Counted from the stretch's first letter, positions 25,627 through 34,781 are shown. The stretch: 64,000 bases of DNA from Prevotella sp. (GCA_017541365.1 JAFXZF010000005.1:1-64000), one strand, 5' to 3'. Notes: a model not told the origin generated them from the sequence alone. A program made the numbers and translations.

Positions 25627-27462
25627 ATGAAAAGGAAATCGTTATGGATGAAGGCAATGCTTGTGGCATGCTTCAGTATTGTATTGTATTCGTGTACAGA
25701 TGATGATTCTGCAAATCCTCCATCGCCTCCATCGTCTGGACCAGAGTTGTTGCCGAGCGTAGAGCCTCTTGACCCTATCAGGTGTTCGGCAAAAGTGGAT
25801 TTGGGTGATATCAGCAGTCTGCCTGCAGAATTGCAGACAGCTATGAGAAATCGTTTCACCAATCTGACATCCAATGGGGAGGCTGATATCTGTTTCTGCA
25901 AACCCAGTGAAACTGCAAAATTCGCTAACCAACTGCAGTCAGGCGCAACCACCATCGTGGCGGCGTCAGGCAGTGGGGAGGATATGTCCAACATAATCAA
26001 TATTGCCGGCGGTGTGGTGCCGAAACAAACGGAACTTCCAATCATGTTCTACGGCACACAGAAATGGGGACAGCACTACGTGATGCTGGACGGTCGTGTG
26101 CCCGAAGGGTTAACCACAGAGGAAAAAGTCACCTTCTATGAGAGCCGCATCATCCCCCTTATCTATTGGATTAACGACATGGAGAATTTTAAGAAAGCCA
26201 AAAAACTGCGCATAGAGGCTGCACAGAACGACAACACGCCATATGACTACGACGAACTGATTACAAACATCGAGGACGAAGGACTGAGCATGAAATACAA
26301 TTTCCCGTACTCGCTGGACAATACTCTGGACTACTATGCGTATGACTTCAATTTAAAGGCATCGAGCAGCATTGACATCGGCCTGAAGGCGTATCCGATC
26401 TACAAGCAGTCGTGCCATGGCGATAAGTCGGGCGACTACTATGTGGTGACTGCAGAGGTGACTCCATACAACCAGAACATGTGGAAGTCTTATCGTGAGG
26501 GTATTACGATGGTTGGCTATATGTACATGATGGGATACTGGTTCGACAAGTTGTTCACGGCCATCAAGCTGGTGGATAAGGACGGGAACGATATTCCAAA
26601 CATGGACTTCAACTTGATGCCTATCCCCGAGAACCAAGATGACTCACGAAGCTACAGCAGCGGAGTAAGCAATACGATAGGCGGTTCGGCATCTGCCGGA
26701 TTCGCGAGCGGGGCTCCAATGGCTAACGTGGGTCTGTCGTTCAGCCACACGGTGAACAGTAGCGTGAGCTACACAAAGGACGATATAGACTACACGCTCG
26801 ACAGCTCCAGCGAAATCAAGGAAGTGCGCTATAACTACCATTCGCAAAACGTAAGCCCGTATGCTGATGACGATGACGACGACGGGCACTACCCGAAGTC
26901 GTGCCGCTCACAGTGGACCGCACGCCAGGCATGGGTATGGTTTGTGCCAAGAGGAAATGCAGGAGTCGATGACAACAGCGACGTCAAGTTCCAGATTTGT
27001 CTGAACGGCGACCTGACGTATGCCTACTACTGGTGGGTATGGGTGCCTATAGGACCTAACATGGGTGGAGATACTAATTCATATAAAGCCCTGGAGATAC
27101 GAAACCAGTATTGGCAGCTGCCTGCACCTAAGCGAGAGACTTGGGGACTGACCTCCATCAAGAGCGAATACACTGATGCCGTGATGACGAATATCAGATA
27201 CTACAGGACAGGCGAAGAAAGCAAAGACCCCGTGGCTACGGACAACATGTCGTACCACCAGAACGACTTTGCCCTGATGGGTCTGTCTGACGGTAAAGAC
27301 CACAATCAAACCTACACAATCATCTACGAGACCAAAGACCCCAACACGGGCGAACACAAGAACACGTGGAAGTTTGAGAACGTAGCGGTGAAGCAGGGAA
27401 AAGACAAGGACGAGGCTACAACACCACTCTCGACAGTGAATGCTACCAAGATAGAAGAGTAA
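25627..27462 (+). CDS. Large lipoprotein, possibly leukocidin/hemolysin-like beta-pore former
   Basis: 611 residues; signal MKRKSLWMKAMLVACFSIVLYSC with lipobox Cys 23, then a Pro/Ser linker. The middle (about 240-310) has DYYVVTAEVTPYNQNMW. Then comes a Ser/Gly-rich alternating stretch (about 340-400: GVSNTIGGSASAGFASG, LSFSHTVNSSVSYTKDDIDY) that resembles the stem and rim strands of leukocidin-fold toxins, and an aromatic WVWVPIG segment (about 475). The likeness is to overall pattern, not a proven homology. A DDDDDD tract (about 418-423) could bind calcium. Single-gene unit with its own promoter and terminator. Confidence 0.4.
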   Translation: MKRKSLWMKAMLVACFSIVLYSCTDDDSANPPSPPSSGPELLPSVEPLDPIRCSAKVDLGDISSLPAELQTAMRNRFTNLTSNGEADICFCKPSETAKFANQLQSGATTIVAASGSGEDMSNIINIAGGVVPKQTELPIMFYGTQKWGQHYVMLDGRVPEGLTTEEKVTFYESRIIPLIYWINDMENFKKAKKLRIEAAQNDNTPYDYDELITNIEDEGLSMKYNFPYSLDNTLDYYAYDFNLKASSSIDIGLKAYPIYKQSCHGDKSGDYYVVTAEVTPYNQNMWKSYREGITMVGYMYMMGYWFDKLFTAIKLVDKDGNDIPNMDFNLMPIPENQDDSRSYSSGVSNTIGGSASAGFASGAPMANVGLSFSHTVNSSVSYTKDDIDYTLDSSSEIKEVRYNYHSQNVSPYADDDDDDGHYPKSCRSQWTARQAWVWFVPRGNAGVDDNSDVKFQICLNGDLTYAYYWWVWVPIGPNMGGDTNSYKALEIRNQYWQLPAPKRETWGLTSIKSEYTDAVMTNIRYYRTGEESKDPVATDNMSYHQNDFALMGLSDGKDHNQTYTIIYETKDPNTGEHKNTWKFENVAVKQGKDKDEATTPLSTVNATKIEE

Positions 27463-27489
27463 ACATTTACGGAATCAATGCCTCTACGT

Positions 27490-27529
27490 GCGGAGGCAAT
27501 GCCTTCACGTGCAGAGGCATTGCTTCCGC
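27490..27529 (+). terminator. Long hairpin after the 611-aa lipoprotein
   Basis: GCGGAGGCAATGCCT (27490-27504) pairs with AGGCATTGCTTCCGC (27515-27529), followed by ATTTTCTT. An alternative hairpin (AATGCCTCT / AGAGGCATT, 27477-27521) shares the same bases, so two mutually exclusive structures are possible. Confidence 0.75.
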
Positions 27530-27557
27530 ATTTTCTTGCTCGGCATCTGCAACTGAA

Positions 27558-27632
27558 TCAAGTTACTCTGTCTCGACAAAAAAAAAGAAACGAGTTTCTT
27601 TGTTTTGTGCTCGACTTTTAGTAACTTTGCAG
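27558..27632 (+). repeat. Promoter-bearing repeat, copy 2 (rpoN promoter)
   Basis: Matches 9242-9314 (minus strand) at about 90% by eye. TTTG 27599-27602, 19 bases, TAACTTTG 27622-27629; ends CAAGTTACT (27559-27567) and AGTAACTTTG (27620-27629) are near-inverted; AAGAAAC-GA-GTTTCTT forms a central hairpin. The rpoN ATG is at 27637. Confidence 0.75.
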
Positions 27633-27636
27633 TGAA

Positions 27637-29169
27637 ATGGCACAGAGGCTCGCACAAATAGAGGAGCAGCAGCTAATACAGCAACAACAGCAGAGGCTCA
27701 GCGCACAGCAGGTGATGACGATGCACCTGCTGCAGATGCCTATTGCACAGCTGGAGCAGAACGTGCAGACAGAGATGGATGAGAATCCTGCACTCGAGGG
27801 GGAATATGATAATGTGAACGATAACGGGACACAAAGTGATGAACCGCAGGTGAATAGCGGTAGCGTTGACGAAGGCGATAACCTGGATAACGACTATGGC
27901 GATGAACAGGAAGAGCGACGTGACGAGCTCGATGAGGCTCTCGCCATGATGGACCGCGACGACCGCATGGATACTTCTGACTACGAGCGCACAGATAATA
28001 GCGACCCTGATGCCAGACAGGAGGAGAGGGTGCAGCCACAGGTGGAGTCGTTTTACGACTTCCTGCATGACCAGATGCACGAACACTCTCTCACTGAGCG
28101 ACAGGAGATGATAATGGAGTATCTCATAGGCAACCTCGACGGCGACGGACTGATACGCAAAGACCTGCTGCAGCTGAGCGACGAGATAGCTGTGCACGAA
28201 TATATCGATGTCAGTGAGGACGAGATAGACAAGGTGCTCACCATACTGCAGTCGTTTGACCCCGCTGGCATAGGGGCGCAGTCACTGCAGCAGTGCCTGC
28301 TGATACAGATATTCCGCAAACGTCCCACACCCATCACCAAACTGATGCACAGGGTGATAGATGAGTGCTATAACGACTTTACCCACAACCACTGGGACAA
28401 GATACGACACAGGCTCGGCATAAGCGAAGATACTGCTGAAGAGGTGCAGGCGGAGATAAGAAAGCTAAACCCACGCCCAGGGGCTGCAATGGGTGAGACG
28501 ATGGGCAGAAACGTACAGCACGTGATACCCGACTTTGTCATAGAGTGCGATGAGGAGGGAGGACTGTCATTTACCCTGACAAGGGGTAGGGTACCCGACC
28601 TGCATATATCGGCAGACTTCAAGGAGATGATAGCGGCATACCGACAAAATCCTACATCGATGACACGTCGCGACAAGGAAGCACTGGTGTATGCCCAGCA
28701 GAAGGTAAACCGTGCAGGGATGTATATCGAAGCCATAAAACAACGCCAACAGACCATGCGCAACACGATGAGGGCACTGCTGAAACGACAGAGGGCATAC
28801 TTCATCAGTGGCGATGACAGCGACCTCAAACCCATGAAGTTGCGTGACATAGCTGACGATACGGGGCTCGACATCACGACGATATCACGTGTGTGCAACA
28901 GCAAGTATGCCGATACGCCATGGGGCAGCATCATACAGCTCAGGTCGCTATTCTCACAGGGCATGAGCACCACCGACGGCGAGGAGGTATCAACACGCGA
29001 AATAAAAAACGTGCTGCGTAGCCTGATAGACAACGAGCCACAGGGCAAACCCCTCAGCGATGTCAAGCTTGCTGCCGAACTGAAGAAACAGGGATATCCA
29101 ATAGCACGGCGCACCGTGGCGAAATACCGTGAGCAACTCGGCATACCTACCTCGGCACTGAGAAAATAA
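27637..29169 (+). CDS. rpoN: RNA polymerase sigma-54 factor
   Basis: 510 residues. Region I is Gln-rich with LSAQQVMTMHLLQMPIAQLEQNVQTE (about 22-47), followed by an acidic region II with Asn/Asp tracts (about 55-110). The core-binding region is about 130-330, and the C-terminal HTH and RpoN box ARRTVAKYRE (about 489-498) recognise the -24 promoter element. Complete. The promoter is within a repeat, and the ATG lies 7 bases after the TAACTTTG box, predicting a leaderless mRNA. Activator proteins with AAA+ domains for sigma-54 are not seen in this window. Confidence 0.95.
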   Translation: MAQRLAQIEEQQLIQQQQQRLSAQQVMTMHLLQMPIAQLEQNVQTEMDENPALEGEYDNVNDNGTQSDEPQVNSGSVDEGDNLDNDYGDEQEERRDELDEALAMMDRDDRMDTSDYERTDNSDPDARQEERVQPQVESFYDFLHDQMHEHSLTERQEMIMEYLIGNLDGDGLIRKDLLQLSDEIAVHEYIDVSEDEIDKVLTILQSFDPAGIGAQSLQQCLLIQIFRKRPTPITKLMHRVIDECYNDFTHNHWDKIRHRLGISEDTAEEVQAEIRKLNPRPGAAMGETMGRNVQHVIPDFVIECDEEGGLSFTLTRGRVPDLHISADFKEMIAAYRQNPTSMTRRDKEALVYAQQKVNRAGMYIEAIKQRQQTMRNTMRALLKRQRAYFISGDDSDLKPMKLRDIADDTGLDITTISRVCNSKYADTPWGSIIQLRSLFSQGMSTTDGEEVSTREIKNVLRSLIDNEPQGKPLSDVKLAAELKKQGYPIARRTVAKYREQLGIPTSALRK

Positions 29170-29173
29170 GACA

Positions 29174-29800
29174 ATGGCTTTTAAAGAAAAAAATCTACTG
29201 CTGCTGTCAGCACGTTACATAAGTCTCATATTCACACCGTTCTTCCTACCGGTGATGGGACTCATAGCGTTGTTTCTATTCAGCTACCTCAGCATGATGC
29301 CGCTGCTGTATAAAGCGGTGGTGGTGTTTATGGTATGGCTGTTTACGGTGATAATGCCGCAACTGCTCATACGTCTGTACCGACACTACCAGGGATGGTC
29401 GCTGCTGAGGGTGCTCAAGCGTGAGGAGCGCATGATACCTTACGTTATATCCATAGCATGTTACTTCCTGTGTTACTACGTGATGAAGAGCCTTCACATG
29501 CCCCACTTCATGTATGACATAGTGATTGCCGCGATAGCTATACAGATACTATGTGCCATAATAAACCACTGGTGGAAGATATCCACTCACACGGCAGCGA
29601 TAGGAGGAACCACGGGAGCGGTGATGGCATTCTCGTTTATCTTCGGCTTCAACCCCCTATGGTGGATATGTGCCCTGATACTCCTCGCTGGCATAGTAGG
29701 TACCAGTCGCACACTGCTACGCCTGCACACCCTCGGTGAGGTGGCGGGGGGATTCCTCATAGGACTCTTCGCAGGATTCGGAGCAGTGATATTATCGTAA
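29174..29800 (+). CDS. PAP2-like membrane protein
   Basis: 208 residues, five or six membrane helices. The C-terminal half resembles the PAP2 (phosphatidic acid phosphatase) core: KISTHTAAIGGTTG stands where PSGH is normal and SRTLLRLHTLGEVAGGFLIG where SRxxxxxHxxxD is normal. The arginine and one histidine remain, but the first motif is degenerate and Asp is replaced by Glu, so activity on lipid phosphates is uncertain. It starts 4 bases after the rpoN stop and is likely co-transcribed. Confidence 0.7.
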   Translation: MAFKEKNLLLLSARYISLIFTPFFLPVMGLIALFLFSYLSMMPLLYKAVVVFMVWLFTVIMPQLLIRLYRHYQGWSLLRVLKREERMIPYVISIACYFLCYYVMKSLHMPHFMYDIVIAAIAIQILCAIINHWWKISTHTAAIGGTTGAVMAFSFIFGFNPLWWICALILLAGIVGTSRTLLRLHTLGEVAGGFLIGLFAGFGAVILS

Positions 29801-29862
29801 CGACATTTTTCGATATTTCGACATTCCGACATTTTGATAATTTTCAATTTTCAATCTTCAAT
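29801..29862. repeat. 7-bp-period tract between the PAP2-like gene and purE
   Basis: Units CGACATT, CGATATT, then TTGATAA and TTTCAAT merge into each other with a 7-base period. It shows a transition between two unit types within one tract. Confidence 0.65.
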
Positions 29863-29867
29863 AATAA

Positions 29868-30374
29868 ATGAATCCAACAGTATCAATCATCATGGGCAGC
29901 ACCAGTGACATGCCCGTTATGGAGAAAGCAATGCAGTTTCTCAACGACCAGCAGATACCCTTCGAGGTAAATGCACTGTCGGCTCATCGCACCCCCGATG
30001 CGGTAGAGCAGTTTGCACGCGGCGCTGAGGCTCGTGGCATAAAGGTTATCATAGCAGCGGCAGGCATGGCGGCAGCACTGCCTGGCGTAATAGCTGCCTC
30101 AACCACACTGCCCGTTATCGGTGTGCCTATCAAGGGAATGCTCGACGGACTCGATGCCATGCTCTCCATCATACAGATGCCTCCAGGCATACCTGTGGCG
30201 ACAGTGGGAGTGAATGGTGCTATGAATGCGGCTATCCTCGCCATGGAGATGCTGGCACTCACCGACAAGGATGTTGCCACACGACTCAAGACATACAAGG
30301 CGGGTCTCGGTAAGAAGATAGAGAAGGCAAACAAAGACCTCGCTGAGGTGAAGTTTGAGTTTAAGACAAATTGA
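29868..30374 (+). CDS. purE: N5-carboxyaminoimidazole ribonucleotide mutase
   Basis: Class I PurE, 168 residues, purine synthesis step converting N5-CAIR to CAIR. IMGSTSDMPVMEKA (about 8-21) and the catalytic loop NALSAHRTPDAVEQF (about 38-52, His active site) are intact, as is the AAGMAAALPGVIAA segment. Start ATG 29868 follows a heptamer repeat rather than a ribosome site. purK is not adjacent. Confidence 0.96.
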   Translation: MNPTVSIIMGSTSDMPVMEKAMQFLNDQQIPFEVNALSAHRTPDAVEQFARGAEARGIKVIIAAAGMAAALPGVIAASTTLPVIGVPIKGMLDGLDAMLSIIQMPPGIPVATVGVNGAMNAAILAMEMLALTDKDVATRLKTYKAGLGKKIEKANKDLAEVKFEFKTN

Positions 30375-30376
30375 CG

Positions 30377-30520
30377 GATTGAAAATTGAGAATTGAGAAT
30401 TGAAAATTATGATTTGCACGAAGTTGCTTCAATCTCTAACTATCAACTCTCAGTTTTCAATTTTCAATTTACCAAGGTAATCATAATTCTCAATTTTCAA
30501 TCTTCAACTTTCAACTTTCA
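30377..30520. mobile_element. Heptamer-arm inverted-repeat element, copy C
   Basis: Left arm: ATTGAAA-type units to AATTATGATTTGCACGAAGTT (30377-30424, with purE stop at its edge). Right arm: GGTAATCATAATTCTCAATTTTCA and more units (30476-30520), ending directly at the ispG ATG. The interior also contains TTTTCAATTTTCAATTT. Confidence 0.65.
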
Positions 30521-31909
30521 ATGAAAAGAAGACCGACCACCACTACTCACGTGGGCAACATAACGATTGGCGGCGACGCACCCATCAGGGTGCAGTCCAT
30601 GACGACTACCGATACCAACGACACTGAGGCTTGCGTGGCACAGGCAAAGCGCATCATCAGTGCCGGCGGCGAACTGGTGCGCCTCACCACGCAGGGTAGG
30701 CGCGAGGCGGAGAATATGGCTAACATATCGGCTGCGCTGAAGGCAGAGGGTATCATGACGCCTCTCGTTGCCGACGTGCATTTCAATGCCAATGTTGCCG
30801 ATGTGGCTGCACGCTGCTGTGAGAAGGTGCGCGTCAACCCAGGCAATTATGTTGACCCTGCACGCACCTTCAAGAAACTCGAATATACTGATGCGGAGTA
30901 TGCTGCCGAACTGAAAAAGATAGAGGAGCGCTTCGTGCCTTTCCTCAATATCTGCAAGGAGCACCATACCGCCGTCAGGATAGGCGTAAATCATGGTTCG
31001 CTGTCTGACCGCATCATGTCGCGCTACGGTGATACGCCAGAGGGCATCGTGGAGTCGTGCATGGAGTTTCTGCGCATCTGTAAGAAGGAGCAGTTCAACG
31101 ATGTGGTACTCTCCATAAAGGCAAGCAACACGGTAGTGATGGTAACCTCCGTTCGACTGCTCGTCAAGGCAATGGACAAGGAGGATATGCACTATCCGCT
31201 ACACCTCGGAGTGACCGAGGCAGGTGAGGGCGAAGACGGCAGGATAAAGTCGGCAGTAGGCATCGGCGCTCTGCTTACCGAGGGTATCGGCGACACTATC
31301 CGCGTAAGCCTCTCTGAGGAGCCCGAGGCAGAGATACCAGTGGCGAGGAAGTTGGTAGGCTTTATCGATGAATGTGCCGCAAAGCGTGAAGAGGCACGCA
31401 TAGAAGGTGATACGCTTTTCCTTGATTTCAATGAAGAAAATATTGAAGACCTGCAACTGAAGGCTGCAATGACATCAGGAGCACTGCTTATTGACGGCAA
31501 GGCAAAGGAACTCACCATATATAATAAAGGTGTGGAGCAGAAGGAACTTGCTGACAGCATCCTCCAGGCTGCTCGCGTGCGCTTTACCAAGACGGAATAC
31601 ATATCCTGCCCTGGTTGCGGCAGAACGCTCTACGACCTGCGTGGCACCATAGCAAGGATAAAGTCAGCAGTGAGTGAGGCGGCAAAGGAAGACCCACGCT
31701 TTAATACCTTAAAGATAGGTATCATGGGTTGCATAGTAAACGGACCTGGTGAGATGGCTGATGCCGACTACGGCTACGTGGGTGCAGGACCGAACAAGAT
31801 ATCGCTCTACAAAGGCAAAGAGTGTGTGGAGAAGGCTATCCCAGAAGCCGAGGCTGTGGACAAACTGCTGGCATTCATTAAGGAAGACCTGAAAAGTATA
31901 AAGCAATAA
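30521..31909 (+). CDS. ispG: 4-hydroxy-3-methylbut-2-enyl diphosphate synthase, short form
   Basis: GcpE/IspG of the MEP isoprenoid pathway. The TIM barrel (about 1-285) starts KRRPTTTTHVGNITIGGDAPIRVQSM. The C-terminal 4Fe-4S domain (about 360-462) has EYISCPGCGRTLYD and GCIVNGPGEMADADYGYVG with the three cluster cysteines. Bacteroidota enzymes as I know them carry a large extra domain between the two, giving about 600 residues; here only about 80 residues lie in that position, giving 462. The ends of both conserved domains are intact, so this is probably a functional shortened variant. Confidence 0.93.
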   Translation: MKRRPTTTTHVGNITIGGDAPIRVQSMTTTDTNDTEACVAQAKRIISAGGELVRLTTQGRREAENMANISAALKAEGIMTPLVADVHFNANVADVAARCCEKVRVNPGNYVDPARTFKKLEYTDAEYAAELKKIEERFVPFLNICKEHHTAVRIGVNHGSLSDRIMSRYGDTPEGIVESCMEFLRICKKEQFNDVVLSIKASNTVVMVTSVRLLVKAMDKEDMHYPLHLGVTEAGEGEDGRIKSAVGIGALLTEGIGDTIRVSLSEEPEAEIPVARKLVGFIDECAAKREEARIEGDTLFLDFNEENIEDLQLKAAMTSGALLIDGKAKELTIYNKGVEQKELADSILQAARVRFTKTEYISCPGCGRTLYDLRGTIARIKSAVSEAAKEDPRFNTLKIGIMGCIVNGPGEMADADYGYVGAGPNKISLYKGKECVEKAIPEAEAVDKLLAFIKEDLKSIKQ

Positions 31910-31919
31910 AGTATAAAGT

Positions 31920-32552
31920 ATGAAAATCAAGGAAGCATTCGCAGAAAAACTGCTCGCCGTAAAGGCTATTAAGTTGCAGCCTAATGATCCATTTACATGG
32001 GCATCTGGCTGGAAGTCACCAATCTACACTGACAACCGTCAGACGCTGGCATATCCCGCGCTCCGCTCTTTTGTGAAGCAGGAGTTGGTGCATCTCGTTC
32101 ATACGGAGTTTCCCGAGGCTGAGGCTGTGGCAGGCGTTGCCACAGGAGCTATAGCACAGGGTGCACTCGTTGCAGACGAGTTGGAGTTGCCATACTGCTA
32201 TGTTCGTCCAAAACCGAAAGACCACGGCATGGGTAACCAGATAGAGGGAACACTGCCTGAGGGTGCCAAGGTGGTGGTTATTGAGGACCTTATATCCACT
32301 GGTGGTTCATCGCTCAAGGCTGTCGATGCTCTTCGCAAGGCAGGCTTTGAGGTAGTTGGCATGGTAGCAAGCTACACCTATGGCTTCCCTGTTGCTGAAG
32401 AGGCATTCAAGGAGGCTGGCGTGCGACTCGTCACTCTCTCTGACTACGAACACACTACTGCTATAGCAGCCAAGACAGGCTATATCAAGGAAGAAGACCT
32501 TGCCGTGCTCGCCGAGTGGCGCAAGAGCCCCAGCACATGGAAGCAAGAATAG
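31920..32552 (+). CDS. pyrE: Orotate phosphoribosyltransferase
   Basis: 210 residues; forms OMP from orotate and PRPP in pyrimidine synthesis. FTWASGWKSPIYTDNRQTL is the orotate-binding start, the catalytic loop is RPKPKDHGMGNQIEG (about 95-109), and the PRPP motif is VVVIEDLISTGGSS (about 119-132). It starts 10 bases after ispG, with AGTATAA heptamers in the gap, so it is probably co-transcribed. A bidirectional terminator follows. Confidence 0.96.
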   Translation: MKIKEAFAEKLLAVKAIKLQPNDPFTWASGWKSPIYTDNRQTLAYPALRSFVKQELVHLVHTEFPEAEAVAGVATGAIAQGALVADELELPYCYVRPKPKDHGMGNQIEGTLPEGAKVVVIEDLISTGGSSLKAVDALRKAGFEVVGMVASYTYGFPVAEEAFKEAGVRLVTLSDYEHTTAIAAKTGYIKEEDLAVLAEWRKSPSTWKQE

Positions 32553-32605
32553 TTTACAGATTGTAGATTATAGATTACAGATTACCTTCTATAAGGTGTA
32601 CTAAA

Positions 32606-32635
32606 AAGGAGGTCTCCCAAACGGGGGACCTCCTT
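32606..32635. terminator. Bidirectional terminator between pyrE and the pectate lyase gene
   Basis: AAGGAGGTCTCCC pairs with GGGGGACCTCCTT around AAAC. The genes converge here. The hairpin is flanked on both sides by AGATTAT/ATAATCT heptamer tracts (about 32551-32583 and 32636-32672). Confidence 0.88.
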
Positions 32636-32666
32636 ATCTATTATCTTATTATCTGTTATCTATAAT

Positions 32667-34604
32667 CTATCTAACCACCTTCTTGCCGTTGATGATAACG
32701 ATGCCGTGGTAGTTACTGTCAACTTCCTGTCCAGCGAGGTTGTATATCTTTCCGTTAAAGTTCACATTATTATTAGCATTAACGTTATTGACACCTGTAC
32801 CTTCAGGCACGAAGTTGAAGCCGTAGAGCTTTATCTTGGTAGCTTCGCCGAAGAGGTAGTATGTCTTACCCTTTGTCACAGGGAAGGTGATGTAGCCGCT
32901 ATAGGCATCACTTGATATAGAGTTACCAGAGTTTATGGTGGTACCGTTTGCCTTGAATGATATAGCAGAGCCATTTTCTGTGACATAAACTACCTTGCCT
33001 GTATATACGTATGATGCAACGTAGAGAGTACCACTTGAGGTAGGAGTGAAGACATAGTAAGTGCCTGTGGTAGGAACGTTCTTGCTTGAAGAAGAATAGT
33101 TCTTGTTACTAGCATCCTTAGGATTATTGTTGCCCCCTGCGAGGTTGCTGAAGCCGTCACTCGCCATAGCGTCGCTTGCGACTACGGTCCAAGAGCCATC
33201 GTTGCCGTAGGTCATGGTGATATTCTTGCAGGTTATTACCTTGCCATTATATACATTCTCACCGTTTGCCACGATGTAGTTATTGCCGTCAACAGGCTGT
33301 GGTGTATCAGGCTCTTCAGGTGTTGGGTCAACTGGATTGTCACCACCGCCACTGGTAGAATTGAAGAGTGTGGCACCGGCGTATGTGCCTACCTCGGTAG
33401 GTATCTTGCTATAGTCGGCAACGGTGTAGCTGTAGGGCACCGTTACGGCAGAGCCTGACGATTCACCGCTCTTACCCTCTACGGAGTAGTTGGTATTCTT
33501 CCATGTCACCGCTTTGGCGTCTTTCTGAGCAAAGATGCTCTTGACACCCTTTGCGAAGTAGTTGCCCTCAATGAGGAACTCGGAGTTCTTGCGAGGGTTA
33601 ATGCAGTTGCCTCCTGAAGTGCAGGTGTAGTAATTGTTGAGCATGTGTATCTTGCCTACACGTGCCATAGGCATACGCGCCTTGCAGTTTGTACCCCAGT
33701 GGTTGAAAGCAAAGGTTGTGTTGAGGTAACCTGTTTTCTCACTGTCTGACGAGCCGATGAGGTTGGTATTCTGGTGCATGTATGAGCGGTCGGTATAGCT
33801 GAAGGTACACCAAGAGACTGTGTTGAAGTCAGACTGCACCGTAATGTCGAAGTTTCCGTCCATGCCGTCCTGGAAGTCGCAGTGATCTACCCAGCAGTGC
33901 TTGGTGCCGTCAACAAACGATAAGAGGTCGGCACCGCTCACGTCGATGGAGCCAGGACCCTGAAACTTCAGGTTGCGAACGATGATGTTCTCGCAACCGC
34001 TGAAACTGAATACACCTGAGTTGCGATAAGCCTCGCTTTGGTCGCCAGTCTTCTGCATGATGATTTTGCGGGTGTTATACTCTGCCTCCTCAGTAACCTT
34101 TGTGCCGTTAGGCAGTGTGCCACCGCCACCGCTGGTGCTCATATTGGGTACACCGGCATTGTCGAGTGCATTGATAATCTCCTGTGTGGCATACCACGTA
34201 GTGCACAGCTTGGCGTTGTTGATTCCAAGAAGAGTTTTGTTCTTTGTGCCGCTGAATCCTATCTTGCTTGAAAGGATGAAGTCACCCTTTGAGCCGTCGA
34301 AGATAATGACGCTGTAGTTGTTGATGGCACTCTCTATGGCGCTTCTCATATCCTTGCCGGTTGAGGTGAGCGTGATGACCTTGCTTGAACTTACGCTTGA
34401 GGGAACAGGATACGTATAGCATCCGCCACCAGTGATATTATAGGTGGTGTTGGCTGTGCGTGAACTAAGGGTGCAGAATCCGAAAGGCTTACCCAAGTCA
34501 AGTGAGGAAGTGCCTGTTTCTGCACAATATGCAGTCACTGCAGAGAGCAGCAACATTAAAAAACAAAATAGTCTGCGTGAGACGACTGATTGTAATTTAA
34601 GCAT
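32667..34604 (-). CDS. Pectate lyase-like PL1 protein with C-terminal binding module
   Basis: 645 residues. Signal peptide ends near TAYCA. The right-handed beta-helix (about 60-410) has the PL1 core HCWVDHCDFQDGMDGNFDIT (Ca-binding Asp), then FAFNHWGTNCKARMPMARVG with the catalytic Arg region. After a Pro/Asp-rich linker (about 420-440) comes a second beta module (about 440-600) and a tail with IYNLAGQEV and GIVIINGKKVVR, similar to type IX secretion or sorting tails. Cleaves polygalacturonate by beta-elimination if active. Promoter box TACCTTTG on minus 34660-34667. Confidence 0.85.
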   Translation of the reverse strand: MLKLQSVVSRRLFCFLMLLLSAVTAYCAETGTSSLDLGKPFGFCTLSSRTANTTYNITGGGCYTYPVPSSVSSSKVITLTSTGKDMRSAIESAINNYSVIIFDGSKGDFILSSKIGFSGTKNKTLLGINNAKLCTTWYATQEIINALDNAGVPNMSTSGGGGTLPNGTKVTEEAEYNTRKIIMQKTGDQSEAYRNSGVFSFSGCENIIVRNLKFQGPGSIDVSGADLLSFVDGTKHCWVDHCDFQDGMDGNFDITVQSDFNTVSWCTFSYTDRSYMHQNTNLIGSSDSEKTGYLNTTFAFNHWGTNCKARMPMARVGKIHMLNNYYTCTSGGNCINPRKNSEFLIEGNYFAKGVKSIFAQKDAKAVTWKNTNYSVEGKSGESSGSAVTVPYSYTVADYSKIPTEVGTYAGATLFNSTSGGGDNPVDPTPEEPDTPQPVDGNNYIVANGENVYNGKVITCKNITMTYGNDGSWTVVASDAMASDGFSNLAGGNNNPKDASNKNYSSSSKNVPTTGTYYVFTPTSSGTLYVASYVYTGKVVYVTENGSAISFKANGTTINSGNSISSDAYSGYITFPVTKGKTYYLFGEATKIKLYGFNFVPEGTGVNNVNANNNVNFNGKIYNLAGQEVDSNYHGIVIINGKKVVR

Positions 34605-34659
34605 TGATATAATCTTTAAGAATAGTATAATTGATAGAGTATCAATAGGTTTTCGGCTG

Positions 34660-34736
34660 CAAAGGTACTAAGAAACTTCGAAATATTCAAAAGTTATGGA
34701 GTTTTTTTCTCAATTCATAATAATTTAGTACCTTTG
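34660..34736. promoter_or_regulatory. Divergent promoters: pectate lyase (minus) and SRPBCC gene (plus)
   Basis: CAAAGGTA at 34660-34667 (minus-strand TACCTTTG) and TACCTTTG at 34729-34736 (plus) face away from each other, with 61 AT-rich bases between. Confidence 0.7.
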
Positions 34737-34781
34737 CAGGCGCAAAAGTAGGGTTTATATAGTAAAAAGTAAAAAAAAACG

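Noticed and set aside
32667..34604. Complete polysaccharide utilisation locus with SusC/SusD
   Set aside because: Two pectate lyases, a regulator and a DUF5060-type enzyme are present, but no SusC or SusD homolog lies in the window, so a full locus cannot be claimed.
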